From Candidatus Cloacimonadota bacterium (GTDB lineage: Bacteria; Cloacimonadota; Cloacimonadia; Cloacimonadales; TCS61): a stretch of DNA of 5,567 nucleotides. Below, piece by piece: positions 1 through 5,567 of this stretch. Within the stretch, counting starts at the first letter, position 1. Each line of letters starts with the position of its first letter. The position numbers and the translations under genes were made by a program. The notes under the pieces are model-generated. The model was not told the origin of the DNA and made no database searches. It was given only the letters and a program-made list of their open reading frames with translations. The DNA lies in assembly GCA_029932755.1 (NCBI GenBank), contig JAOZPK010000125.1, forward strand, positions 1 through 5,567, read 5' to 3'.

Positions 1-1161
1 GAAACGTTCGAAAAGGCGGGGAAGATGCTCTTCTGCAATACCATTTCCACTATCTGAAATCTTGAAGATCAGGTTTGTTTCATCATTATCGATGTTGATA
101 TTTATCTCACCTACGTCGGTGTATTTTACAGCATTATCTATCAAGTTAATAAAAACCTGTTCTAGTTTAAAACGGTCAGCCTGCATTAGTGTTTTTTGTG
201 AATTTTGTTCGATCTTCAATTCTAAACCTTTAGCATGTATACGATGAGAGAAAATTTTCAAAATATTTTCAAGGAAATCAGCAATAACTATATTCTCATT
301 TTCCAGAGATCGGTCATGTTCCAACCTGGATAATGTCAGCAGATCGTTCACGATATGAATAAGCCGATCTGTATTTCGCTTAATAATTTCCACATAGTTT
401 TTTTGTTCACCGTCAAGATCGTCTTCAAAAGTTTCCAGATATCCTTTTATCGAGGTAAGTGGAGTGCGAAGTTCATGTGAAACACTTAAGACAAAATCTT
501 TCTTCATAATCTCAAGCTGGCGGAATTCGGTTATATCATATAAAATGAATACGGTTTCTTTGCTGAAATCTGAATATGACGTACTGAATAAAAAATGTCT
601 TAAATCGGATTTGATCTCTTCTGTTCGACTATCGGGTTTTTTAAAGTTTCTATCCACAATATCATAGATCTCTTTATTGCGGATCACATTCCAAAAATAT
701 TGATTTTTAATATCATCTTGTTGGACCAGATTAGCAAAACTCGTATTATAAGTTTTAATTAATCCTTTTTCATCTTGAATCCAAATAGCCTCCTTTATTG
801 ATTCAATGATAGCATAGAATCCCTCTTTTTGCTTAGAGAGCTTGTTCTCATATTTTTGTAGTTTTTTAGAAATGGTATCAAGATTATTGAAAAGATGGCT
901 ATATTCATGATTTGCGGGAAATTTTAATTCAGAGAAATCACCATCAGCAATTTTTTTGATCTGCTTATTAAGTTTTTCAACAGGTTTAATTATAGTATAT
1001 GAATAGAAGATTGAAATAAGTAGAGCTGCAATTGTGATTAACACTATTACCAACAGAAGGCTGGTGAATGGTATTACATGAATGATGAGAACAAAGACCA
1101 TAATTGCATATAATATGAGAATTAAGGAAAAAGTACGAATTGCTTTGTTAATAAGTTTCAT
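1..1161 (-). CDS. Membrane sensor histidine kinase (HAMP-PAS-HisKA), C-terminus outside window
   Basis: 387 residues are visible; the gene runs off the left edge within the ATP-binding domain. Two membrane helices (about 10-30 and 33-53) are joined by a very short turn, so there is almost no extracytoplasmic sensor. A HAMP-like linker (about 54-103) follows, with IKPVEKLNKQIKKIADGDF. A PAS domain (about 113-213) begins FYAIIESIKEAIWIQDEKG. The dimerisation helix carries the phosphorylated His229 in SVSHELRTPLTSIKGYL, including the E-x-x-T phosphatase residues. The ATP-binding domain shows the N box (Asn339 and Asn343 in INLIDNAVKYT), the G1 box DSGNGI at 370-375 and the start of the F box, LFERF. 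The kinase should autophosphorylate on His229 and pass the phosphate to the regulator encoded just upstream. The layout resembles E. coli PhoR (short loop, internal PAS), but the stimulus is unknown. Confidence 0.93.
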   Translation of the reverse strand, partial: MKLINKAIRTFSLILILYAIMVFVLIIHVIPFTSLLLVIVLITIAALLISIFYSYTIIKPVEKLNKQIKKIADGDFSELKFPANHEYSHLFNNLDTISKKLQKYENKLSKQKEGFYAIIESIKEAIWIQDEKGLIKTYNTSFANLVQQDDIKNQYFWNVIRNKEIYDIVDRNFKKPDSRTEEIKSDLRHFLFSTSYSDFSKETVFILYDITEFRQLEIMKKDFVLSVSHELRTPLTSIKGYLETFEDDLDGEQKNYVEIIKRNTDRLIHIVNDLLTLSRLEHDRSLENENIVIADFLENILKIFSHRIHAKGLELKIEQNSQKTLMQADRFKLEQVFINLIDNAVKYTDVGEININIDNDETNLIFKISDSGNGIAEEHLPRLFERF

Positions 1162-1165
1162 ATCA

Positions 1166-1171
1166 TCCTTC
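1166..1171 (-). promoter_or_regulatory. Ribosome binding site of the histidine kinase gene
   Basis: GAAGGA lies 4 nt before the ATG at 1161. An in-frame TAG at 1171-1173, three codons upstream of the ATG, rules out any longer N-terminus, so this start is tightly bounded. Confidence 0.65.
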
Positions 1172-1181
1172 TATCCTATTA

Positions 1182-1200
1182 TGTTCCTAAGGTAAGAACA
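1182..1200. other. Small imperfect dyad upstream of the kinase gene
   Basis: On the minus strand, TGTTCTTACCTTAGGAACA can fold into a 7-bp stem (one G-T pair) around a 5-nt loop. It ends 20 nt before the kinase ATG. No T-run follows, so it is a poor terminator. It could be a regulator-binding dyad, a weak mRNA hairpin or chance in AT-rich DNA. Confidence 0.3.
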
Positions 1201-1277
1201 GTTAAAGATACATCGAATTTCAAACTCTGAAGTTCCATAAACTATATTTGAGCTAAGATAAAAATTTTCTTTTTTCT

Positions 1278-1326
1278 TCCACTTCATTATTGGATATTCC
1301 TTGTTCGATATTAGATATTTATACTT
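1278..1326. repeat. Degenerate heptad (7/21-bp period) intergenic repeat
   Basis: On the plus strand this stretch splits into seven consecutive 7-mers, each ending in TT: TCCACTT, CATTATT, GGATATT, CCTTGTT, CGATATT, AGATATT and TATACTT. GATATT occurs at 1293, 1307 and 1314, so the first and last copies are exactly 21 bp apart. The 21-bp period also shows in the plus-frame translation as LDIPCSI then LDIYTFP. From memory, similar TTCGATATTCGATATTC-style dispersed intergenic repeats, and spurious proteins rich in SLFDI-type peptides, occur in FCB and PVC genomes. That family assignment has not been checked. It is not a coding sequence in any convincing frame. Confidence 0.55.
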
Positions 1327-1360
1327 TCCCCATTTTACTCTATGATAATAAATCCTCGAT

Positions 1361-2044
1361 TCACTCTTCTATTTTGTATCCAATACTGCGAATGTTTTTT
1401 ATGTATTTCCCTGCCGGTCCCAATTTTGTCCGCAGGTTACGAATATGCACATCTACGGTTCTATCAACTACGATCTTATCATTCCCCCACAAATGATCTA
1501 AAATTTGATTTCGAGAATAAACCCAGCCTTTACGAGTGGCTAACAACTTGATGATCTTGAATTCGGTAGATGTAAGATTTAGTTTCTTATCATTCAGGTA
1601 AACTTCATACTTCTGTAGATCGATACGCAGATTTCTGCCAATTTCAATGATCTTTTTTGCTTCTTCTTTTACCTTACCACGTCGTAGTACAGCTTTAACT
1701 CGAGCTACAAGCTCGCGAGGAGAGAATGGCTTTACAACGTAATCATCGGCACCAAATTCTAATCCCAGAATGCGATCTGTTTCATCTCCTTTGGCGGTAA
1801 GCATGATAATGGGAATGGAAGCAAACCTTTCATCTTTTTTCAAATCTTTACACACATCAAACCCATCAGCATCAGGAAGCATCAGATCCAGAATAATAAG
1901 ATCAGGAATTTTCTTTTCTAAAAATTTACTAAGCTCATCGGCAATTTCAAATTTTGCGGTTTCAAAACCGCTTCTTTCCAGATTTATCGAAACCAGGTTA
2001 AGAATATCAGGTTCATCATCCAAAATAGCGATCAATTTTTTCAT
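1361..2044 (-). CDS. OmpR/PhoB-family response regulator
   Basis: A protein of 227 residues, the standard OmpR-subfamily length. The receiver domain (about 3-120) has the acidic pair Asp9-Asp10, the phosphoacceptor Asp53 in LIILDLMLPD, Thr83 in MLTAKG, and Lys105 in DDYVVKPF, with Tyr102 in the switch position. All catalytic residues are therefore present. The winged-helix DNA-binding domain (about 132-226) contains LTSTEFKIIKLLA and the recognition-helix segment VDRTVDVHIRNLRTKLG at 193-209, ending in IRSIGYKIEE. It is expected to act as a cytoplasmic transcription factor switched on by phosphorylation, most likely by the histidine kinase gene that follows. The closest named types are PhoB and PhoP, but no target genes are visible, so no symbol is given. 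It starts 12 bp after glnS, with an AGAGGT Shine-Dalgarno overlapping the glnS stop. Confidence 0.95.
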   Translation of the reverse strand: MKKLIAILDDEPDILNLVSINLERSGFETAKFEIADELSKFLEKKIPDLIILDLMLPDADGFDVCKDLKKDERFASIPIIMLTAKGDETDRILGLEFGADDYVVKPFSPRELVARVKAVLRRGKVKEEAKKIIEIGRNLRIDLQKYEVYLNDKKLNLTSTEFKIIKLLATRKGWVYSRNQILDHLWGNDKIVVDRTVDVHIRNLRTKLGPAGKYIKNIRSIGYKIEE

Positions 2045-2056
2045 AGATATTTACCT

Positions 2057-3736
2057 CTATTTTTTTTGCAATTTTGCCCAAACATCTCTTAATGTAACAG
2101 TTCTATTAAAAACAGGTTTTTGAGCGGTTGAATCGTTATCAACACAGAAATAACCCAAACGTTCAAATTGGCATCGGAAACCAACTTCAGCTTCAGCTAA
2201 ATGAGCTTCCAATTTACAATTTTGCAATATTTTTAGTGCATTTGGATTGATGAAATCTTTAAATGTTTTCCCCTCTTTCAAATTATTTGTATCTGGTACT
2301 GTAATTAATCTATCGTATAACCTTATTTCTGCATCTATTGCATGAGCTGCGGATATCCAATGAAGTGTTGCCTTCACCTTTCGTCCATCAGGAGATTTTC
2401 CACCCTTTGATGCAGGATCATATGTACAATGAAGTTCTATAATCTCACCATTCTCATCTTTGATCACTTCGTTACAGGTGATGAAATAGGCATAACGGAA
2501 ACGAACTTCACGTCCGGGAGCAAGACGGAAGAATTTCTTTGGAGGATCTTCCATGAAATCTTCACGTTCGATATAAAGTTCTTTTGAGAATGGAACTTTT
2601 CTGGTTCCTGCATCAGGATCTTCCGGATTATTTACTGCATCTATCTCTTCAGCCTGTCCTTCAGGGTAATTTGTGATAACAACTTTTAGCGGATTGAGTA
2701 CTGACATCACACGTGGAGCTGTTTTATTCAAAACTTCACGTATTGAGTGCTCCAGCAATGCATAATCTACCACACTATGCGCTTTTGCAACTCCAACTTT
2801 CTGTATGAAATTTTGTATCGCTTCAGCTGTAAATCCTCTACGTCGTAAGCCGGATAACGTTGGAAGACGCGGATCATCCCAACCAGAAACAAGATTCTCT
2901 TCCACAAGTTCCAAAAGCTTCCGTTTGCTCATTACCGTGTAATTTAAGTTTAATCTGGCAAATTCGATCTGCTGAGGTTTGTGAACTCCCAATTCAAGCA
3001 GGAACCAATCGTAAAGAGGGCGGTGTGCCTGGAATTCCAAAGAACAGAGAGAATGAGTGATTCCTTCGAGTGAATCTTCTAAACCGTGTGCCCAATCGTA
3101 CATTGGATATATACACCATTTGTTTCCTGTACGATGATGGAAAGCGTGACGAATACGATACATGAGCGGATCACGCATTAACATATTAGGTGATGCCATA
3201 TCGATTTTACCGCGAAGAACATGAGTTCCATCTTTAAATTCTCCGTTCTTCATTTTTTCAAAAAGATCGAGATTTTCCTTTATTGATCTATCTCGGAAAG
3301 GACTATTTACTCCGGGTGAAGTAACGGTACCACGATTTCTGCGGATTTCTTCAGCTGATTGACTATCAACAAAAGCTTTTCCTACTTTGATAAGTTGAAC
3401 TGCATAATCATACATTTCGTCAAAATAATCTGATGCATAAAACAAACGATTTTCCCAGTCAGCACCAAGCCATTTGATATCATTAATTATGGCATTCACA
3501 TATTCTTCATCTTCTTTTATCGGATTTGTATCATCAAAGCGAAGATTGAATTTCCCATTATAATCTTGAGCAATGCTATAATTAACCAGGATAGCTTTGG
3601 CATGACCAATATGCAAATGTCCATTAGGCTCAGGTGGAAATCTTGTATGGACTCTGCCATTGTTTTTCCCTTCTAAAAGGTCTTTATCAATTATATCTCG
3701 AATAAAATTGCTTTTTGATCTTATCTTTTCTTCCAT
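2057..3736 (-). CDS. glnS: Glutaminyl-tRNA synthetase
   Basis: A protein of 559 residues from the chosen ATG, close to the 554 of E. coli GlnRS. It attaches glutamine to tRNA-Gln in the cytoplasm, using ATP. The class I Rossmann fold carries FPPEPNGHLHIGHAK, with HIGH at 42-45. RFDDTNP at 66-72 and YPMYDWAHGLEDSLEG at 210-225 form the amino acid pocket and are characteristic of GlnRS rather than GluRS. The KMSKS-equivalent is VMSKR at 268-272. From about 340 the beta-barrel anticodon-binding region follows, including PRVMSVLNPLKVVI, and the conserved tail reads FERLGYFCVD...VFNRTVTLRD. An in-frame TTG at 3754 would add MCVGEL and overlap holB. The ATG at 3736 is preferred because AGGAG sits 5 nt upstream and family N-termini begin near here. 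Having GlnRS implies direct Gln-tRNA charging rather than sole dependence on GatCAB transamidation. Confidence 0.97.
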   Translation of the reverse strand: MEEKIRSKSNFIRDIIDKDLLEGKNNGRVHTRFPPEPNGHLHIGHAKAILVNYSIAQDYNGKFNLRFDDTNPIKEDEEYVNAIINDIKWLGADWENRLFYASDYFDEMYDYAVQLIKVGKAFVDSQSAEEIRRNRGTVTSPGVNSPFRDRSIKENLDLFEKMKNGEFKDGTHVLRGKIDMASPNMLMRDPLMYRIRHAFHHRTGNKWCIYPMYDWAHGLEDSLEGITHSLCSLEFQAHRPLYDWFLLELGVHKPQQIEFARLNLNYTVMSKRKLLELVEENLVSGWDDPRLPTLSGLRRRGFTAEAIQNFIQKVGVAKAHSVVDYALLEHSIREVLNKTAPRVMSVLNPLKVVITNYPEGQAEEIDAVNNPEDPDAGTRKVPFSKELYIEREDFMEDPPKKFFRLAPGREVRFRYAYFITCNEVIKDENGEIIELHCTYDPASKGGKSPDGRKVKATLHWISAAHAIDAEIRLYDRLITVPDTNNLKEGKTFKDFINPNALKILQNCKLEAHLAEAEVGFRCQFERLGYFCVDNDSTAQKPVFNRTVTLRDVWAKLQKK

Positions 3737-3740
3737 TAAT

Positions 3741-3746
3741 TCTCCT
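3741..3746 (-). promoter_or_regulatory. Ribosome binding site that sets the glnS start
   Basis: AGGAGA on the minus strand, with AGGAG ending 5 nt before the ATG at 3736. Its first two bases are the last two of the holB TAG stop, so ribosomes finishing holB are well placed to start glnS. This supports the ATG over the in-frame TTG at 3754, for which this site would lie inside the coding region. Confidence 0.7.
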
Positions 3747-4866
3747 ACGCACAAAAAATATCTGTGAATCTATTATATATTTCAATTATTACCAATTGCG
3801 GATTTACATGACCATTAAGTCTCTGCAGCATCTCTTCCATAAAATTCATCAATTCCGGTGCATAATCCTCAACGTTTGGGTTTCTTTTATAAAGAACTTC
3901 CAAAATCTCAGTTTTATCTAGGTTTGTGATCTCAGATTGCTGATGCTTATAATAAGCAATATCACTTAACCAGATAATTAGTTGAGAGATCATTTCTTGC
4001 AATTTTTTAAGATTTTTTGAAGTTCTAAATTGATTTGATAATTCAATGAATTTCAGATTATTTTTATTGATAACATAATTTAAAAACTGCAGGGTTTGTT
4101 CTCTAACTTCTATTTTTCCACCTTCCATTAACCGTAATGCTTTTTCCATGTTCCCATTAGAAATTCGAGCTAACATTTTTGCTTCAAATATTTCCAGAGT
4201 TTCATAACCCAACAACTCTTCTTCGATCTTGCTTTTTGGAATAGGATAGAATTGAAGTTGCTGGCAACGTGAAATTATAGTTGGCAACAGTGAATTCGGT
4301 TTTGAAGTTGTAAGAATTATTATTGTATCTTCCGGTGGTTCTTCTAATGTTTTTAAGAAGGCATTAGCTGCTTGAATGGTCATCGTGTCAGCATGTTCGA
4401 TTATGCAAATCTTATAATTTCCCTCATTTGGAGAAAGCTGTATTCTATGCTCAAGCATACGAATACTGGCAATACGAATCCCAATATTCTTCGTGAAAAA
4501 ATATTCTTTCCAAGGAGATGAAATTTTATTGTCGATATATGCTTTATATTCATTCAGGATCTTTTCAACCTTTATTTCTCCTTCAATAGAGATATCTGGT
4601 TTATTACTTTCTTTTGGAAAAGGAAAAATATAAATAAGATCGGGATGTGATAAAGAAAGGAATTTTTTGCAAGAAGGGCATATTCCACAAGGACGCTTAT
4701 CCATTGTAGAATGACAATTCATAGCCATTCCAAGATACAAGGCAGTGGTGAATTTACCAACACCTTCCGGTCCGTAAAATAGATAGCTGTTTGCTACTTT
4801 GCTTTGTTTTAAAGCCCTTTGCAAAATGTCTATTGCCTTATCTTGTCCTTTTATTTTACTGAACAT
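3745..4866 (-). CDS. holB: DNA polymerase III subunit delta-prime (clamp loader)
   Basis: A protein of 373 residues, longer than the roughly 330 usual for the family. Delta-prime is the stator of the clamp loader that places the sliding clamp on primed DNA at the replication fork. The AAA+ module opens with FSKIKGQDKAIDIL and Walker A GPEGVGKFT at 32-40. Four cysteines at 51, 60, 63 and 66 (C-x8-C-x2-C-x2-C) form the zinc module found in delta-prime and DnaX. The Walker B region reads CIIEHAD at 154-160, the relaxed form I recall from other HolB proteins. LKTLEEPPED at 171-180 is followed by the SRC motif at 199-201 and then the C-terminal collar domain. DnaX is the main alternative, but its Walker B is normally DE(V/A)H and it is usually longer. 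About 40 extra residues lie between the zinc module and Walker B. The ATG has an AAAAGGA Shine-Dalgarno and follows the acetyltransferase by 12 bp. Confidence 0.9.
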   Translation of the reverse strand: MFSKIKGQDKAIDILQRALKQSKVANSYLFYGPEGVGKFTTALYLGMAMNCHSTMDKRPCGICPSCKKFLSLSHPDLIYIFPFPKESNKPDISIEGEIKVEKILNEYKAYIDNKISSPWKEYFFTKNIGIRIASIRMLEHRIQLSPNEGNYKICIIEHADTMTIQAANAFLKTLEEPPEDTIIILTTSKPNSLLPTIISRCQQLQFYPIPKSKIEEELLGYETLEIFEAKMLARISNGNMEKALRLMEGGKIEVREQTLQFLNYVINKNNLKFIELSNQFRTSKNLKKLQEMISQLIIWLSDIAYYKHQQSEITNLDKTEILEVLYKRNPNVEDYAPELMNFMEEMLQRLNGHVNPQLVIIEIYNRFTDIFCA

Positions 4867-4878
4867 TAGGTCCTTTTA

Positions 4879-5442
4879 TTATTCCATGAATTTCTTAATA
4901 TAAATACTCTCAAACTCATCTGCCAGAATATCCATGAATATTTCATCATGTTTCTTACCGGCAACAATTACAGCTTCTCTTCTTCTGCCGATCTCTTTAA
5001 ATCCAACCTTCTTGTATGAATTAATAGCTCTCTTATTAAAACCGAAAACTTCCAGCATGATGTTATTCAAATTTAAAATATTGAATCCGTAATCGATAAG
5101 TAGCAAGAGCGCTTCAGAGCCATATCCTTTGCTCCAGTAATCTTTATCACCAATAAAGATGCCAACTTCAGCTTTACGATTACGTTCGTTAATACGGAAT
5201 AAGCTGCAATTTCCAATTAGCTTGTCACTTTCAGCATCGACGATTGCAAAAATTTGTGTACCATTCTTTATCATTTCCTGCAGGATCATCTTCTCTCTTT
5301 CCAAGCTTAATTGCTGATTAAAAATGAGCAAATTAGTTGAAACCTCAAGATCATTTAGCCAGATGCAATACTGATCTGCATCTTCAACGTTTATAGGTGA
5401 AAGATAACATTTTTCCCCAACAAGCTTCTTATAGTATTTCAT
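4879..5442 (-). CDS. GNAT-family N-acetyltransferase, RimJ/RimL type
   Basis: A protein of 187 residues, the usual size for a single-domain GNAT enzyme that transfers acetyl from acetyl-CoA to an amine. The RimJ/RimL (Acetyltransf_3) pattern runs the whole length. The N-terminus reads LVGEKCYLSPINVEDADQY, the family's opening strand and first helix. The strand around residues 90-98 (KAEVGIFIG) leads into the acetyl-CoA pyrophosphate loop W-S-K-G-Y-G-S-E-A at 103-111. The C-terminal part has N-K-R-A at 136-139, Tyr143 as candidate general acid, and VGFKEIGRRRE at 146-156. Proteins of this shape acetylate ribosomal-protein N-termini, polyamines such as spermidine (SpeG), or antibiotics, and the sequence does not settle which. 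Its place between gltX and holB, with 6 and 12 bp gaps, hints at a housekeeping role. The ATG is preceded by a weak AAGTGAG Shine-Dalgarno that overlaps the gltX stop. Confidence 0.85.
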   Translation of the reverse strand: MKYYKKLVGEKCYLSPINVEDADQYCIWLNDLEVSTNLLIFNQQLSLEREKMILQEMIKNGTQIFAIVDAESDKLIGNCSLFRINERNRKAEVGIFIGDKDYWSKGYGSEALLLLIDYGFNILNLNNIMLEVFGFNKRAINSYKKVGFKEIGRRREAVIVAGKKHDEIFMDILADEFESIYIKKFME

Positions 5443-5448
5443 AATTTC

Positions 5449-5567
5449 TCACTTGAGAGCATTTTTAAATCTATTAAGAACTTTTTCTTTTTCTAGAATA
5501 TCCATAATTGTAGGAAGCTCCGGACCATGTTCACTACCGTATAATGCAAGCCGTAATGGAGGATAAA
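5449..5567 (-). CDS. gltX: Glutamyl-tRNA synthetase, C-terminal fragment (5' part outside window)
   Basis: Only the last 38 codons and the TGA stop are visible; the gene enters from the right edge. The fragment reads from YPPLRLALYGSEHGPELP to a terminal KNALK. It has the ending typical of bacterial GluRS: an LR(L/V)AL(T/Y)G segment, then a GP-x-L turn, then an I-x-x-(I/L)L-x-KE-x-VL-x-R-(F/L) helix in the anticodon-binding domain. GluRS is a cytoplasmic class I enzyme that attaches glutamate to tRNA-Glu. The catalytic HIGH and KMSKS motifs lie outside the window, so the call rests on this tail alone. The stop is 6 bp before the acetyltransferase start, so the two are probably co-transcribed. 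A GlnRS gene lies further down the same block, which fits a GluRS that only needs to charge tRNA-Glu; that last point is inference. Confidence 0.75.
   Translation of the reverse strand, partial: YPPLRLALYGSEHGPELPTIMDILEKEKVLNRFKNALK

Larger units (their letters stand above)
1162..1360. other. 199-bp spacer between response regulator and kinase genes
   Basis: The only sizeable gap in the window; all other junctions are 6-12 bp. It contains a heptad-periodic repeat at 1278-1326, a 19-bp imperfect dyad at 1182-1200 and the kinase ribosome binding site at 1166-1171. No terminator (GC-rich stem followed by a T-run) was seen on the minus strand, so read-through from the regulator into the kinase is possible. 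No convincing promoter was recognised. Confidence 0.7.

Noticed and set aside
62..667. Plus-strand ORFs of 61 and 67 codons
   Set aside because: Both are antisense to the conserved histidine kinase catalytic core and show no ribosome binding site or domain pattern.
1201..1260. Possible promoter for the kinase (TATCTTTA and TTTG elements on the minus strand)
   Set aside because: The element spacing fits neither sigma-70 nor the Bacteroidetes -33/-7 consensus, and such strings are common in AT-rich DNA.
1171..1287. 38-codon ORF on the minus strand inside the spacer, in frame with the kinase and ending at TAG just upstream of it
   Set aside because: It starts within the periodic repeat, has no clear Shine-Dalgarno and shows no protein-like pattern. 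It is best seen as chance reading of repeat DNA.
1290..1551. Plus-strand ORFs of 68 and 69 codons crossing the spacer and the end of the response regulator gene
   Set aside because: They overlap a well-supported minus-strand gene, and their N-terminal part simply translates the repeat (LDIPCSI, LDIYTFP).
1770..2123. 117-codon plus-strand ORF
   Set aside because: It is antisense to the response regulator receiver domain, whose catalytic residues are all intact. Its serine-rich content is typical of a shadow frame.
2860..3060. 66-codon plus-strand ORF within glnS
   Set aside because: It is antisense to the conserved GlnRS catalytic region and has no family features.
3737..3754. TTG start giving a six-residue longer GlnRS overlapping the end of holB
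   Set aside because: The ATG at 3736 has a better-placed Shine-Dalgarno and gives the usual family N-terminus. The extra residues MCVGEL translate the ribosome binding site itself.

Overview
This is an AT-rich window (roughly 35-40% G+C by eye). Every recognisable gene lies on the minus strand, so the biological order runs from the right edge to the left. It holds six protein genes, two of them cut by the window edges. No rRNA, tRNA, CRISPR array or transposase was seen. The gene content is chromosomal housekeeping. The delta-prime clamp-loader subunit carries an insert like the one I recall from Bacteroidetes, the genome has a GlnRS, and one spacer has a 7/21-bp periodic repeat of a style I recall from FCB/PVC-type genomes. 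Together these suggest an uncultured member of the FCB group (Cloacimonadota- or Bacteroidota-like). That placement is inference, not proof.

Layout in transcription order: the last 38 codons of a probable glutamyl-tRNA synthetase (gltX, 5449-5567); a RimJ/RimL-type GNAT acetyltransferase (4879-5442); the DNA polymerase III delta-prime subunit (holB, 3745-4866); glutaminyl-tRNA synthetase (glnS, 2057-3736); an OmpR/PhoB-family response regulator (1361-2044); a 199-bp spacer with a degenerate heptad repeat and a small dyad; and a membrane histidine kinase (1-1161) whose ATP-binding domain runs off the left edge.

The first five genes are separated by only 6, 12, 8 and 12 bp. At two junctions the downstream Shine-Dalgarno overlaps the upstream stop codon, and at gltX/GNAT a weak one does. 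This points to one co-transcribed, probably translationally coupled block that joins tRNA charging (Glu and Gln), clamp loading and a two-component regulator. The kinase is almost certainly the partner of the response regulator, although the only sizeable spacer in the window separates them.

I did not find a convincing undescribed biological system. The signals most worth a second look are the periodic intergenic repeat between regulator and kinase, the insert in delta-prime, and the joint placement of GluRS and GlnRS genes.
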